The notes: generated by a model from the letters alone, not told the origin. Positions 40,707 through 50,078 are shown, counted from the stretch's first letter. The stretch: DNA of 64,000 bases from Nitratireductor aestuarii (GCF_014641695.1 NZ_BMIF01000002.1:248001-312000), one strand, 5' to 3'. Numbers and translations are program-made.

Positions 40707-41669
40707 ATGCCGTCCAGAGTTGACGAAATGATCGATCGCCGTCGTCTCCGGCGCAAGTTAACCTTCTGGCGGGTGGTTGCTTTAGTTATTGCGGCTGTGG
40801 CTATCATCGGCATCGCCCGGTTCTCGACGACGATCGGGGTTGGGTCGGATCACATTGCAAGGATCAAGATCGAAGGGACCATCACGGAAGATGAAGATCT
40901 CCTCGACACGATTGAAGAGGTCAGCAAGGCGGAGCGCGTCAAGGGCGTCATTCTAACCGTCGATTCCCCCGGGGGGACAACCGTTGGTGGCGAGGCGCTG
41001 TTCAACGCCGTCCGCAAGCTTGCCGAGGCAAAGCCGGTCGTTGCGCAGGTGGGAACACTGGCGGCTTCCGCAGGCTATATGGTCGCAAGTGCAGCCGATT
41101 TCATCGTCGCCCGGCATTCGTCAATCGTTGGTTCCATCGGCGTGATCGTGCAGGTGCCGAATGTCAGCGGACTGATGGAGAAGATCGGCGTGCAGGTGGA
41201 CGAGATCAAGTCTGCCCCACTCAAGGCCGAGCCATCGCCCTTCAACCCCACGACCGACGCGGAGCGGCAGATGATCCAGTCAATGGTCTCTGACAGCTAC
41301 GAGTGGTTCATCGACCTCGTGGAGGAGCGCCGTCCGCTGTCGCGCGACGAGATCCGCACGCTTGCCGATGGCGCGATTTTCACCGGACGTCAGGCGCTGC
41401 AGCGCAAGCTCATCGACGGGCTGGGCGGGGTGGATGAGGCCAAGGCGCAGCTGGTGGAAAAGGGCGTTTCTGCTGATCTCGAGATTGTTGAATGGAAGCC
41501 GCGCGGCGCCGACGACTCTTTCATTTTCGCGAAAGCCGCCTTGCCGTGGATGAAGGGCTTCTCGGGTGTCGAGATCGAAGCATTCCTGAAGCGCGTTGGC
41601 GGCGACCGCATGTTCCTTGACGGCCTCCTGTCGCTCTGGCAACCTGAAAGCAACTTGCGGGGTTATTGA
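40707..41669 (+). CDS. sppA: Signal peptide peptidase SppA
   Basis: 320-aa inner-membrane serine protease that degrades cleaved signal peptides. One N-terminal transmembrane helix (about residues 20-40) precedes a ClpP-like domain. The nucleophile serine is in TLAASAGYMVA and the general-base lysine is in EIKSAPLKAEPSPF. It is the 36K short form. It is 63 nt upstream of ihfB and probably in the same transcript, as in related genomes. Confidence 0.93.
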   Translation: MPSRVDEMIDRRRLRRKLTFWRVVALVIAAVAIIGIARFSTTIGVGSDHIARIKIEGTITEDEDLLDTIEEVSKAERVKGVILTVDSPGGTTVGGEALFNAVRKLAEAKPVVAQVGTLAASAGYMVASAADFIVARHSSIVGSIGVIVQVPNVSGLMEKIGVQVDEIKSAPLKAEPSPFNPTTDAERQMIQSMVSDSYEWFIDLVEERRPLSRDEIRTLADGAIFTGRQALQRKLIDGLGGVDEAKAQLVEKGVSADLEIVEWKPRGADDSFIFAKAALPWMKGFSGVEIEAFLKRVGGDRMFLDGLLSLWQPESNLRGY

Positions 41670-41732
41670 AAAAGCCTGTAATTTCCGGCTAATAGCACTT
41701 TCAAACACATTCACAATCAGCGGAACCGAACC

Positions 41733-42017
41733 ATGATCAAATCCGAACTCGTGCAGATCATCGCGAACCGCAACCCGCATTTGTTCCTGCGGGACGTCGA
41801 GAACATCGTTAACGCGATCTTCGACGAGATCGCCGATGCACTGGCGGAAGGGAACCGCGTCGAGCTCAGAGGTTTCGGGGCATTCTCGGTGAAGAACCGC
41901 CCGGCGCGCGTCGGCCGTAATCCCCGCACCGGTGAGTCCGTCGAGGTGGAAGAGAAGTGGGTCCCGTTCTTCAAGACCGGAAAGGAACTGCGCGAGCGGC
42001 TGAACATTGAAGCGTAA
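41733..42017 (+). CDS. ihfB: Integration host factor beta subunit
   Basis: 94-aa DNA-bending protein of the HU/IHF family. The signature [21 protein letters not shown] forms the DNA-binding arm. IHF assists sigma-54 promoters and recombination. The start [10 protein letters not shown] is family-typical. It is followed by the lapA-type gene after 25 nt. Confidence 0.95.
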   Translation: MIKSELVQIIANRNPHLFLRDVENIVNAIFDEIADALAEGNRVELRGFGAFSVKNRPARVGRNPRTGESVEVEEKWVPFFKTGKELRERLNIEA

Positions 42018-42042
42018 TGTTTGAGCCAAAGCAGATATTTCC

Positions 42043-42360
42043 ATGTTGAACCGCCTCATACTCGTCCTCATCCTGGTGCCGCTGGCCATCATCCTGATCG
42101 CGCTGGCGGTGGCGAACCGTGGCGCGGTTCTGTTCACGCTGGATCCGTTCAACCCGGGTAATCCCGCGCTCAGCGTGCAGCTGCCGCTGTTCGTCTACCT
42201 GCTGGTCTGCGTCATGATCGGCGTAATCATCGGAAGCACCATCACATGGTTCCGCCAGTCCCGGTACCGCCGTCTGGCCAAGCAATCGCAGGCAGCCGAA
42301 CGGGCGCGTTCCGACAGCGAAGCGCGGGCGCAGACAACAGGTGCGCTCGTCCGCTCCTAG
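42043..42360 (+). CDS. LapA/DUF1049 family membrane protein
   Basis: 105 aa. Two transmembrane helices (LILVLILVPLAIILIALAVA and LFVYLLVCVMIGVIIGSTI) precede a basic cytoplasmic tail with a coiled-coil tendency. The family (LapA/YciS) supports LPS assembly in enterobacteria. It lies in the usual place after ihfB. The next 186 bp to 42546 show no gene. Confidence 0.88.
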   Translation: MLNRLILVLILVPLAIILIALAVANRGAVLFTLDPFNPGNPALSVQLPLFVYLLVCVMIGVIIGSTITWFRQSRYRRLAKQSQAAERARSDSEARAQTTGALVRS

Positions 42361-42546
42361 CCGAGAGCCTCTCTTGGCTGACTTGTCATTGCGCGATGGG
42401 GGCCGCTGTGGCAGAAGGCCGAAACAGTTGAGAGCAAGCGCCCTTGCGATCTCCCAGGCACAACAGGCGCACTCACTCTGCCGAAAGATCACCGTTTGCT
42501 GCGCCTCAGTTGATGAGGCTGCGCCTGCAATAGCTCGGAGCCCCCG

Positions 42547-43548
42547 TTGAAGCATCCGCGAGAAAGAACCCGTCAAAACAATCAAAATCGCGAGGATCGA
42601 GCTCCCAATGCGGCGCCTGCGCGGGAGCCAATCCCGAGGCGGACGGGCGCTTTGCCTGCAGAGCGGCTGCCAGTGGTGCTGGAAGTGCTGCCTTCGGACA
42701 ATTACACGCTGATCGATTCCGGCGACGGACAGAAGCTCGAGCAATACGGGCCGTATCGCATCGTGCGGCCGGAAGGTCAGGCAATCTGGCGTCCGGCACT
42801 GGGCGAGGCGGAATGGCGCAAGGCGGATGCGATCTTCACCGGCGATACGGATGAGGAAGGCATGGGCCGCTGGCGGTTCCCGAAGACGCCGCTCGGAGAG
42901 ACCTGGCCGATGCGCCACAAGGACGTGGACTATTACGGCCGGTTCACTTCGTTCCGCCACGTCGGGGTGTTTCCGGAGCAGGCGACGCATTGGTCTTTCA
43001 TGCGTTCGCTCATTGAAAAGGAAAAGCGACCGGTAAAGGTGCTTAACCTATTCGGCTACACTGGGCTGGCATCGCTCGTTGCGGCGAAAGCCGGTGCGCA
43101 GGTTACCCATGTGGACGCCTCCAAGAAGGCAATCGGCTGGGCGCGCGAGAACCAGGAGATCGCGCGGCTGACGGACAAGCCGATCCGCTGGATCTGCGAA
43201 GATGCGATGAAGTTCGCCGAGCGTGAGCTTCGCCGCGGCAGCACCTACGACATCATCCTGCTCGATCCCCCGGCCTACGGACGCGGACCAAAGGGTGAGG
43301 TCTGGCAGCTCTTCGAACACCTGCCGGCGATGGTGGATGTGTGCCGGTCGATCCTTTCCGACAAGCCGCTCGCCGTGGTGCTGACCGCCTATTCGATCCG
43401 CGCATCCTTCTTTGCCATCCATACGCTGGTGCGCGACAGCTTTGCGGGCATGGGCGGCGCCGTCGAATCGGGCGAGCTGGTGATCCGCGAGCAGGCAGCG
43501 GGCAGGGCGCTTTCAACGTCACTCTTTTCGCGGTGGGTAGCTGAATGA
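42547..43548 (+). CDS. Class I SAM-dependent RNA methyltransferase (RlmI-like)
   Basis: 333-aa Rossmann methyltransferase. The SAM loop is in VLNLFGYTGLASLVAAKAG, the acidic residue is in THVDAS, and the catalytic NPPF-like motif appears as LLDPPAYGRGPKGE. This is the rRNA cytosine-methyltransferase (RlmI/RlmK) type without the PUA domain. The start is a TTG at 42547 with GGAG six bases upstream; no ATG fits. The stop overlaps the next gene by four bases, and the next is also an RNA methyltransferase. Confidence 0.85.
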   Translation: MKHPRERTRQNNQNREDRAPNAAPAREPIPRRTGALPAERLPVVLEVLPSDNYTLIDSGDGQKLEQYGPYRIVRPEGQAIWRPALGEAEWRKADAIFTGDTDEEGMGRWRFPKTPLGETWPMRHKDVDYYGRFTSFRHVGVFPEQATHWSFMRSLIEKEKRPVKVLNLFGYTGLASLVAAKAGAQVTHVDASKKAIGWARENQEIARLTDKPIRWICEDAMKFAERELRRGSTYDIILLDPPAYGRGPKGEVWQLFEHLPAMVDVCRSILSDKPLAVVLTAYSIRASFFAIHTLVRDSFAGMGGAVESGELVIREQAAGRALSTSLFSRWVAE

Positions 43549-44399
43549 CCGAGATACACAACAAGCTGGCGCCGGGACGGGTGAAGGAAGTCACCAGTCT
43601 TTCCAATCCGCTGGTGAAGGACATCAAGGCGCTGGCGCTGAAGAAGTTTCGCGAGCGCGAGAATGCCTTTCTGGCCGAGGGGCTAAAGCTGGTGCTGGAC
43701 GCGCTGGAAGCCGGCTGGACCATTAAGTTTTTCATCTTTGCGAAGTCCGGGCGCGGCAATGCGGTCGTCGAGAAGGCTGCAGCGCGAACAGTAGCCGCCG
43801 GCGGTACGGTGCTCGAGGTGAGCGAAAAGGTGCTCTCGGCGATTACCCGCAAGGACAACCCGCAGATGGTCGCCGGCGTCTTCGAACAGCGTTATCGGCC
43901 GCTGAAGGAGATCCGGCCTGCTGCCGGTGACGTTTATGTTGCACTCGATCGCGTTCGCGATCCGGGCAATCTCGGCACCATCATCCGGACTATCGATGCG
44001 GTTGGCGCCAAGGGCGTCATCCTGATTGGCGATTGCACCGATCCGTTCTCGCTCGAAACGGTACGCGCGACGATGGGTTCGCTCTTCGCCGTGCCGCTCT
44101 ACCGCGCCGATGAGGAGGCTTTCCTCAGCTGGCGCAAGAACTTCGGCGGCCTTGTGGTGGGCACGCATCTGAAGGGCTCGGTCGACTATCGCACCGTCGA
44201 CTATTCCACGGGCCCTGTCCTGCTGATGATGGGCAACGAGCAGAAGGGTTTGCCGGACAGTCTCGCCGAAGCCTGCGACAAGCTCGTGCGCATCCCGCAG
44301 GCGGGGCAGGCCGATTCGCTCAATCTGGCGGTGGCCACCGGCGTGATGCTCTATGAAATCCGCCGCAGCGCCTTCCCGATCACTGGAGAGATCGGCTGA
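43545..44399 (+). CDS. SpoU/TrmH-family RNA 2'-O-ribose methyltransferase
   Basis: 284-aa SPOUT enzyme. An N-terminal substrate-binding domain (about residues 15-110) is followed by the catalytic trefoil knot. The knot motifs are LDRVRDPGNLGTIIRT, LMMGNEQKGLP and IPQAGQADSLNLAVATG, typical of RlmB/TrmH and relatives. The exact nucleotide target is unclear. It overlaps the upstream methyltransferase by ATGA and the downstream lspA by TGATG. Confidence 0.9.
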   Translation: MTEIHNKLAPGRVKEVTSLSNPLVKDIKALALKKFRERENAFLAEGLKLVLDALEAGWTIKFFIFAKSGRGNAVVEKAAARTVAAGGTVLEVSEKVLSAITRKDNPQMVAGVFEQRYRPLKEIRPAAGDVYVALDRVRDPGNLGTIIRTIDAVGAKGVILIGDCTDPFSLETVRATMGSLFAVPLYRADEEAFLSWRKNFGGLVVGTHLKGSVDYRTVDYSTGPVLLMMGNEQKGLPDSLAEACDKLVRIPQAGQADSLNLAVATGVMLYEIRRSAFPITGEIG

Positions 44400-44893
44400 T
44401 GAAACGGAACGGCATTGCGCTTCTGGCCCTGATTGTCGCCGCCTCGATCATCCTCGACCAGCTCATCAAGATCTGGGTCGAAGCGAGCATGCCGCTCTAC
44501 AGCAAGATCGACATCCTGCCGTTCCTTGCGCTTCTCCATGCGCAGAACACCGGCATTGCCTTCTCTTTCCTGTCCGGAATGGACGGAATGTGGCTAGGCG
44601 TCATTGCAATCGTCATTGTGATCTTCATCTCCATCCTGGCGGTGCGGACGGAGCCTTCGCAGCTTTATGCAAGAATTGGCTTCGCGCTTATCATCGGTGG
44701 CGCCGTCGGCAATCTCATTGACCGCTTCGTTCGCGGCTACGTGGTTGATTACGTTTACTTCCATACGCCGGTCTGGTCGTTTGCGATCTTCAATCTCGCG
44801 GACGCCTTCATCACCGTTGGCGCAGGGCTCGTGGTTCTGGAAGAGTTCTTGAGCTGGCGGAGAGCGAAGAAGGCGGGCCAGATGTCGGAGTAA
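44399..44893 (+). CDS. lspA: Lipoprotein signal peptidase
   Basis: 164-aa inner-membrane aspartyl protease that cleaves the signal of diacylated prolipoproteins. Four transmembrane helices are visible. The catalytic aspartates are in GNLIDRFVRG and FNLADAFITVG, and NTGIAFSF is the conserved helix-2 motif. It is coupled by a one-base overlap to the SpoU-type gene. Confidence 0.96.
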   Translation: MKRNGIALLALIVAASIILDQLIKIWVEASMPLYSKIDILPFLALLHAQNTGIAFSFLSGMDGMWLGVIAIVIVIFISILAVRTEPSQLYARIGFALIIGGAVGNLIDRFVRGYVVDYVYFHTPVWSFAIFNLADAFITVGAGLVVLEEFLSWRRAKKAGQMSE

Positions 44894-44987
44894 GATCTGC
44901 AGCTATGCGCTGACCTCCGGTCGGTACAGCCAAGGATTGCAAGGGCATTGATTCCCCTTCGGGCTTAAATGCTCTATTGTTCCCACC

Positions 44988-46931
44988 ATGAACCATGGGT
45001 GGGAAGCGCAACTCAATCAGCAAACCGCGGCAATCAAACCGCGCGGTACCGGCGTTCGGGCGATGCTGGAGACGCTTGCCGACGTCGTCATAGAGTATGA
45101 CGACGAGGGCCGCATCCTTTGGTGCAATCAGCAGCTATGTACCCTGATGGAGTGCGAGGCTTCCGAGCTGATCGGCAAAGTCCTGCCGGAACTCGGGATC
45201 GATATTCCGCCTCCCTCCACTCTTCACCGCAATGGAAACCGCACGGAAAGCGTTGTTCACACCGCGCAGGGCCTGCGCTGGTTCATCTGGTCCGATGTCA
45301 ATCATACCGGTGACGACGGGTTGATCCGCCATTTCGCCGTGGCGCGCGATATTACCGCCGTAAGGGAGCGCGAGGCCGCACTGATACAGGCACGGGAGCG
45401 GGCCGAACAGGCGAGCCTCGAAAAGTCGCGGCTGCTCGCCACCGTCAGCCACGAGATCCGCACGCCGATGAGCGGTGTGATCGGCATGGCGGGGCTGCTC
45501 TCGTTCACGCCGCTGACGCCCGAGCAGCAGACCTATATCCAGGCGATCAACACGTCGGCCGAGTCGCTGATCAAGCTGGTGAACGAGCTTCTGGATTTTT
45601 CGCGGATCGAGGCCGGACGGCTGCTCCTGGAGCCGCAACGCGTCAACATCCGCGAACTGATCGAAGGTGTGGTGGAGCTGCTGGCGGTCAACGCATTCGA
45701 AAAAGACCTCGGCATCGGGGCGCATATCTCGCCCGAAGTGCCCGACACCTTCATGGTGGATCCAGGGCGGCTTCGACAGATCCTGCTCAACCTGGTCGGC
45801 AATGCGATCAAGATGACCGACGAGGGCGGGGTACTGGTCACCGCAGGGTGCCACAAGGCGGACGAGATCGTCTTCACAGTGGAAGATACTGGTCCGGGGA
45901 TGGACCAGAGCACCGTGTCGCGCCTGTTCCGCGAATTCGAGCAGTCGGAAGACCGCAGCAAGCGGCCGGAAGACGGAACGGGCCTCGGCCTTGCCATTAC
46001 CCGTCGGCTCGTCGTCGCCATGGGCGGACAGGTGAGCGTCGCCACAGCGCCGGGGCAGGGTGCGATCTTTACTGTGCAGCTGCCGATTTCGGATGCCGAG
46101 CCCTCCAATGAAATACCGGGCACCTTCGACGGGCTCAGGGTTGCGATCCTGTCGCCCCGGAACATCGAGGCGCGGGCGCTTGCCATGTTCGTTGAGGCTC
46201 GTGGTGGAGCCGCGCGGATACTCGAAAGCGAGGCCGCTGCCGAGGCCATGCTGCAGGAGGGGCGCCGTGAATTCGATGTGCTCGTCGCGGACGCCTCGCT
46301 CGAGGCCCAGGGTGAGCAGATGCTGAGGCGGCTCAGTTCCAGTGGCCTGAAGGTGAGACGCGCGCTTACGCTGATTTCGCCAACGGATCGGGCCAGGCTG
46401 CCGAGGCTGCGCGCAAACGGTTATGACGCCTTTATCGCCAGGCCGCCGCGGGGGCGGACCGTTATCCGCCTGCTGAGCGGCGATCTGCCGACGAGCCCGA
46501 TGCAGCCGACGGTCGACAGGACAGCGCTCCGCACGCTCGCCACCGGCCATCAGCTGAACGTGCTCCTTGCAGAGGACAACAAGATCAACGCACTGTTGAC
46601 GGAGAAGGCGCTGCGCAATGCGGGCTGTTCAGTGACAACAGTCACAAACGGTACAGGCGCGCTCGAAGCCTTTGGTATGTTCACGTCCGTGCATGATCTG
46701 ATGATCGTTGACCTGAACCTGCCCGATATGAGCGGCTTGGAAGTGATAGAGCGCATCCGGGCGCAGGAGCAGGCGCAATCCGGCCGACGGGTGCCGATCC
46801 TTGTCCTTTCAGCCGATGGACAGGAAAGCACCAGGGAGCAGGCGTTGCGCTGCGGAGCCACCGAATTCCTGCAGAAACCCCTCGATCCAGCTCTCCTATT
46901 GTCTCTCATTGCAAAATTTAGTGAATTCTAG
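44988..46931 (+). CDS. Hybrid histidine kinase with PAS and receiver domains
   Basis: 647-aa soluble sensor. An N-terminal PAS domain (about residues 22-125, VVIEYDDEGRILWCNQQL) is followed by HisKA with the phospho-accepting His in TVSHEIRTPMSGV (about 158-165), an HATPase domain (LRQILLNLVGNAIKM, DTGPGMDQSTVSRLF, GTGLGLAITRRL), a degenerate internal receiver-like segment (about 385-500), and a C-terminal receiver with DLNLPDMSG and a conserved Lys (ATEFLQKPLDP). No transmembrane segment is evident, so it senses a cytoplasmic cue. No partner regulator is adjacent. Its target is unknown. Confidence 0.9.
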   Translation: MNHGWEAQLNQQTAAIKPRGTGVRAMLETLADVVIEYDDEGRILWCNQQLCTLMECEASELIGKVLPELGIDIPPPSTLHRNGNRTESVVHTAQGLRWFIWSDVNHTGDDGLIRHFAVARDITAVREREAALIQARERAEQASLEKSRLLATVSHEIRTPMSGVIGMAGLLSFTPLTPEQQTYIQAINTSAESLIKLVNELLDFSRIEAGRLLLEPQRVNIRELIEGVVELLAVNAFEKDLGIGAHISPEVPDTFMVDPGRLRQILLNLVGNAIKMTDEGGVLVTAGCHKADEIVFTVEDTGPGMDQSTVSRLFREFEQSEDRSKRPEDGTGLGLAITRRLVVAMGGQVSVATAPGQGAIFTVQLPISDAEPSNEIPGTFDGLRVAILSPRNIEARALAMFVEARGGAARILESEAAAEAMLQEGRREFDVLVADASLEAQGEQMLRRLSSSGLKVRRALTLISPTDRARLPRLRANGYDAFIARPPRGRTVIRLLSGDLPTSPMQPTVDRTALRTLATGHQLNVLLAEDNKINALLTEKALRNAGCSVTTVTNGTGALEAFGMFTSVHDLMIVDLNLPDMSGLEVIERIRAQEQAQSGRRVPILVLSADGQESTREQALRCGATEFLQKPLDPALLLSLIAKFSEF

Positions 46932-46999
46932 TCGCTCTATGCTAATTTGAGCATCTCAGGTCCATGGTCCTGTCATGTTCCTGTCGTAGCGGACCCGTA

Positions 47000-47911
47000 A
47001 TGGGGCATAGTGGCCGGGAGACTTTGACTGTGAGTAGCGTTCAACTGGACGGCAATACGCGGGGGCGGGATGCAGCTGTGGCGGCGGAATACCCCGTGGC
47101 CAGCGTTCCCACTGGAGCCGACGGGGTTCTGCTCGGACGGATCGGCAGCCTTGAAGTTCGCCTCGCCCAAAGCGCTGCAGATGTCGCTGCCGCCCAAGCC
47201 ATTCGCTTCGATGTCTTCGTGCGCGAATTGGGAGCCTGCACCTCCCGCAGCTTCACAGAAGACCGGGACGCGGACGATTTCGATGAGATCTGCGATCATC
47301 TGCTCGTCGTGGACACCGCCGCGGGTGAGGGCGGTGCGATCGTCGGGACCTATCGTCTGCTGCCTCAGGAGAGGGCAACGCGCGGGTTCTATTCCGACAG
47401 CGAATTCGAACTTACCGAGCTGGTGGCGCGCCATCCCGGACGACGTTTCCTGGAGCTCGGCCGCTCGTGCGTTCTGCCCGACTACCGCTCAAAGCGTACG
47501 ATCGAGCTTCTGTGGCAGGGCATCTGGTCCTATTGCCGCCGCAACAGCATCGACGTCATGGTGGGCTGCGCTTCCTTCCACGGGATCGAACCCGTCGAGC
47601 ATGCGCAGGCGCTCTCGCTTCTCGCGCACAACTTCCAGACGGAGAATGAGTGGCATGTGCGCGCGCGATGCGATCGCTTTTCCGAGATGAAGCTCCTGCG
47701 GCAGGACGAGCTCGAACCGAAGGCGGCGCTCACAGCCATGCCGCCTCTGATCAAGGGCTACCTGCGGCTCGGTGCGAAGTTCGGTGAAGGTTGCGTTGTT
47801 GACACGGAGTTCGAAACCACAGACGTGCTCGTCGTCCTGCCGGTAGAGAACATCCCCTCGCGCTACATCGAATACTACACATCCGGTCCGGAGGCGGGCG
47901 AGATCCTTTGA
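47000..47911 (+). CDS. olsB: Ornithine lipid acyltransferase OlsB-like
   Basis: 303-aa GNAT-fold N-acyltransferase of the acyl-ornithine/homoserine-lactone-like family. Features are IRFDVFVRELG, ELGRSCVLPDYRSKRTIELLWQGI and VGCASFHG. The family transfers a 3-hydroxyacyl group to ornithine in the first step of ornithine-lipid synthesis in rhizobia. ATG 47000 is used, with GTG 47030 possible. An N-terminal extension of about 25 residues before the fold is poorly conserved. OlsA is not in the window. Confidence 0.85.
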   Translation: MGHSGRETLTVSSVQLDGNTRGRDAAVAAEYPVASVPTGADGVLLGRIGSLEVRLAQSAADVAAAQAIRFDVFVRELGACTSRSFTEDRDADDFDEICDHLLVVDTAAGEGGAIVGTYRLLPQERATRGFYSDSEFELTELVARHPGRRFLELGRSCVLPDYRSKRTIELLWQGIWSYCRRNSIDVMVGCASFHGIEPVEHAQALSLLAHNFQTENEWHVRARCDRFSEMKLLRQDELEPKAALTAMPPLIKGYLRLGAKFGEGCVVDTEFETTDVLVVLPVENIPSRYIEYYTSGPEAGEIL

Positions 47912-48070
47912 GGCCTGCATTCTGGCGCCGCCATTGCGGTATTGATGAATTTAGCCGGAAAACTATTCTGTAGCGAATTCGTTCGCTGATGGTCTTATAA
48001 GCGCCGTAGTTGGAACCATTGATTTCCGACGCACGTTTATCCGAACGCAGTTCTCTACAGGAGATCGGAC

Positions 48071-48907
48071 ATGAATTTTCGCACGCTGCTCGCAGCGGCA
48101 GCATTTATGGGGTTGGCGACCGGCGCTGCGCTGGCTCAAAATGCCTACACCACAGCGAATGTGAACATGCGGGCCGGGCCCAGCACGCAGTACCCCGCCG
48201 TGACGACGCTCCCAGATGGAGCTGCTGTCGATGTGCATGGATGCACAACGGGCTGGAGCTGGTGCGACACCACCTGGCGCGGGATCAGAGGTTGGGTAAG
48301 CGGCCGTTACCTGCAGATGCTGTACAATGACCGGCGCGTCTATCTGCCCGATTATGCTCCACGCATCGGCATCCCGATCATCACCTTCCAATTTGGCAAC
48401 TACTGGGACCGTTGGTATCGCGACCGCCCATGGTACCGTGAGCGGGACCGTTGGCGTCCAGTTCGCCCGGATTACGGGCCTCCACGTCCGCCGCGTCCAG
48501 GTGCTGGCGCTCCGCCTCCACCACCGCCGGGCTGGGATCGTCCGCGTCCGCCGCGTCCAGGCGCTGGCGCTCCGCCTCCACCACCGCCAGGCTGGGATCG
48601 TCCGCGTCCGCCGCGCCCAGGTGCGGGTGCCCCTCCGCCACCGCCGCAAGGCTGGGATCGTCCGCGTCCGCCACGTCCAGGCGCGGGTGCCCCTCCTCCT
48701 CCGCCGCCGGGTGTAGATCGTCCGCGTCCGCCGCGTCCGGGTGCTGGAGCTCCTCCGCCTCCGCCGCCAGGTGTAGATCGGCCGCGTCCACCCCGCCCGC
48801 AAGCTGAGGATGACAATCGCAGACGTACAGGGACAATCAGCCAGGGTGGTAATCGCACCCGGCAGCGGGGATGCCCGAACGGCGCCGGCCCCGACGGCTG
48901 CCTCTGA
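48071..48907 (+). CDS. Exported SH3-domain protein with proline-rich tandem repeats
   Basis: 278-aa exported protein. A signal peptide (LLAAAAFMGLATGAALA) precedes a bacterial SH3 domain (about residues 25-85, NVNMRAGPSTQYPAV) and a Trp/Arg-rich segment. Five near-identical 20-residue units (RPPRPGAGAPPPPPPGWDRP type) follow from about 138 to 245, then a short basic tail. The second to fifth units change W to V and Q to P. SH3b domains of this kind bind peptidoglycan or act in the envelope. The repeated part is likely extended polyproline structure; its role is not known. Confidence 0.88.
   Translation: MNFRTLLAAAAFMGLATGAALAQNAYTTANVNMRAGPSTQYPAVTTLPDGAAVDVHGCTTGWSWCDTTWRGIRGWVSGRYLQMLYNDRRVYLPDYAPRIGIPIITFQFGNYWDRWYRDRPWYRERDRWRPVRPDYGPPRPPRPGAGAPPPPPPGWDRPRPPRPGAGAPPPPPPGWDRPRPPRPGAGAPPPPPQGWDRPRPPRPGAGAPPPPPPGVDRPRPPRPGAGAPPPPPPGVDRPRPPRPQAEDDNRRRTGTISQGGNRTRQRGCPNGAGPDGCL
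48481..48800 (+). repeat. Five tandem 60-bp coding repeats
   Basis: Period-60 repeats begin at 48481, 48541, 48601, 48661 and 48721, with a partial sixth from 48781. Units share the start TCCGCGTCCGCC and differ by a few synonymous or conservative changes. They lie entirely within the preceding proline-rich gene. The pattern fits unequal crossing over. Confidence 0.95.
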
Positions 48908-48943
48908 CACGACGATCACTCACCTGTGATACAGGATCATTTC

Positions 48944-48973
48944 ATCCCCGGCGAAAGCCGGGGATTTGTTTTT
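48944..48973 (+). terminator. Terminator after the SH3-repeat gene
   Basis: A nine-base-pair stem ATCCCCGGC (48944-48952) / GCCGGGGAT (48957-48965) with a GAAA tetraloop is followed by TTGTTTTT, 36 bases after the stop codon. Confidence 0.9.
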
Positions 48974-49130
48974 GTTCATATATTTTTCGTCTTCAAACGC
49001 CCGATCTTCTGACGCTTGGAGTTAGCGCGCGGATTGTTTCACCTATAGTCGAAGCGTGTCTGGAAACGAGCAAGGTTGAGGAGCAAGACGCTGACCTGCG
49101 GGAGGGCGATTGTACTCATGGAGTAGGACC

Positions 49131-49421
49131 ATGAAACGCTTCGCAGCTTCCTTGCTGGCCTTCGGGTTAGCCATTCCGGTGTTGCCGCTTCAGGCACAAG
49201 AGACGACAACTCCGCCGCTGGTTGTGCCCGCTGACGCCTGCGCAGACGGCCGCATGAACGCCATTGGGCAGTGCGAGCAGCAGTCTGATGATAGTGGTGG
49301 CGGCACTTCTGATTTGGCGAGCGACCCGAATAAACCAAACTCCGAAGACAGTGTAATCGGAGACGATGATCCGGGCAGTGTGACAGAGGTTGGAGATGTG
49401 AATGCGGGGGGATCTGACTAG
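49131..49421 (+). CDS. Small exported protein, family A member 1
   Basis: 96 aa. A signal peptide (RFAASLLAFGLAIPVLPLQA) precedes a mature, acidic, low-complexity protein. It shares with the gene at 49701 the N-terminal layout, a TTTPP start to the mature part, and C-x10-C-E-x-Q-S-D. GGAG at 49121-49126 precedes ATG 49131. No known family recognised. The two cysteines could form one disulfide. Confidence 0.75.
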   Translation: MKRFAASLLAFGLAIPVLPLQAQETTTPPLVVPADACADGRMNAIGQCEQQSDDSGGGTSDLASDPNKPNSEDSVIGDDDPGSVTEVGDVNAGGSD

Positions 49422-49489
49422 TCGGGTGCTGACGACCAGGCTTGCCGGTAAATCACCGCAACGCATCCGCAGCGTGGCAGGTACTCGGC

Positions 49490-49516
49490 CACGCCGCAGT
49501 TCAGAGCGGCGTGTTT
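49490..49516 (+). terminator. Hairpin after the first small exported gene
   Basis: An eight-base-pair stem (49490-49497 CACGCCGC, 49506-49513 GCGGCGTG) is followed by TTTC. It is a weak terminator candidate in the 279-bp gap to the next gene; the rest of the gap shows no gene. Confidence 0.5.
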
Positions 49517-49700
49517 CACAGGTTCGATATGGTGGGGCAGTGTGCTGTCACGATTGGGTAAACGCATATTCAGAGGAGGATGAATATACATCCTGGCCGT
49601 AAACGTAGGTGATGGCCGAATTTCTCTGGAACATATGGCGGCTCTGGAAGTCATGGAGGGTGTGAAAAGGGGGGCAGAACATCGAAACCGGAGAATTGCG

Positions 49701-50036
49701 ATGAAACGAACCTATACGGCATCCATACTGGCCCTTGGCCTGATCCTCCCGGCGATCCCTGCCCAGGCACAGGACACCACCACTCCGCCACCACCGGTAG
49801 CAGCGCCTGGTCAGGGCGACTGTGAAAGCGGCGTATACAATACGCAGGGGCAATGCGAGGAACAGTCTGACACAGACGGATCAAACGTACGCCCTGGGGA
49901 AAATGATCCCAACAACCCCAGTACCCCTTCCAATCCCAACGATCCGAACAATCCGGGCGACGGTGATAATCAGGACGCGCCTGGTGATGGCGCCGGCGCC
50001 GACGACGGAGCAGGCGGAGCCGGGACTCCCAACTAA
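49701..50036 (+). CDS. Small exported protein, family A member 2
   Basis: 111 aa. A signal peptide (YTASILALGLILPAIPAQA) is followed by TTTPPPPV, then C-x10-C-E-E-Q-S-D, then an Asn/Asp/Pro/Gly-rich low-complexity tail (DPNNPSTPSNPNDPNNPGDG). GGAG before ATG 49701. Likely a paralogue of the gene at 49131 that diverged in its tail. Function unknown; the repetitive tail suggests Ca-binding or disorder rather than enzyme activity. Confidence 0.75.
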   Translation: MKRTYTASILALGLILPAIPAQAQDTTTPPPPVAAPGQGDCESGVYNTQGQCEEQSDTDGSNVRPGENDPNNPSTPSNPNDPNNPGDGDNQDAPGDGAGADDGAGGAGTPN

Positions 50037-50078
50037 GCTCCTTGCAACGTTGATCTGATACATACAATCCACTTCCAC

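Noticed and set aside
48481-48800. CRISPR array suggested by regular repeats
   Set aside because: The repeats are contiguous 60-bp coding units without unique spacers and lie inside an ORF.
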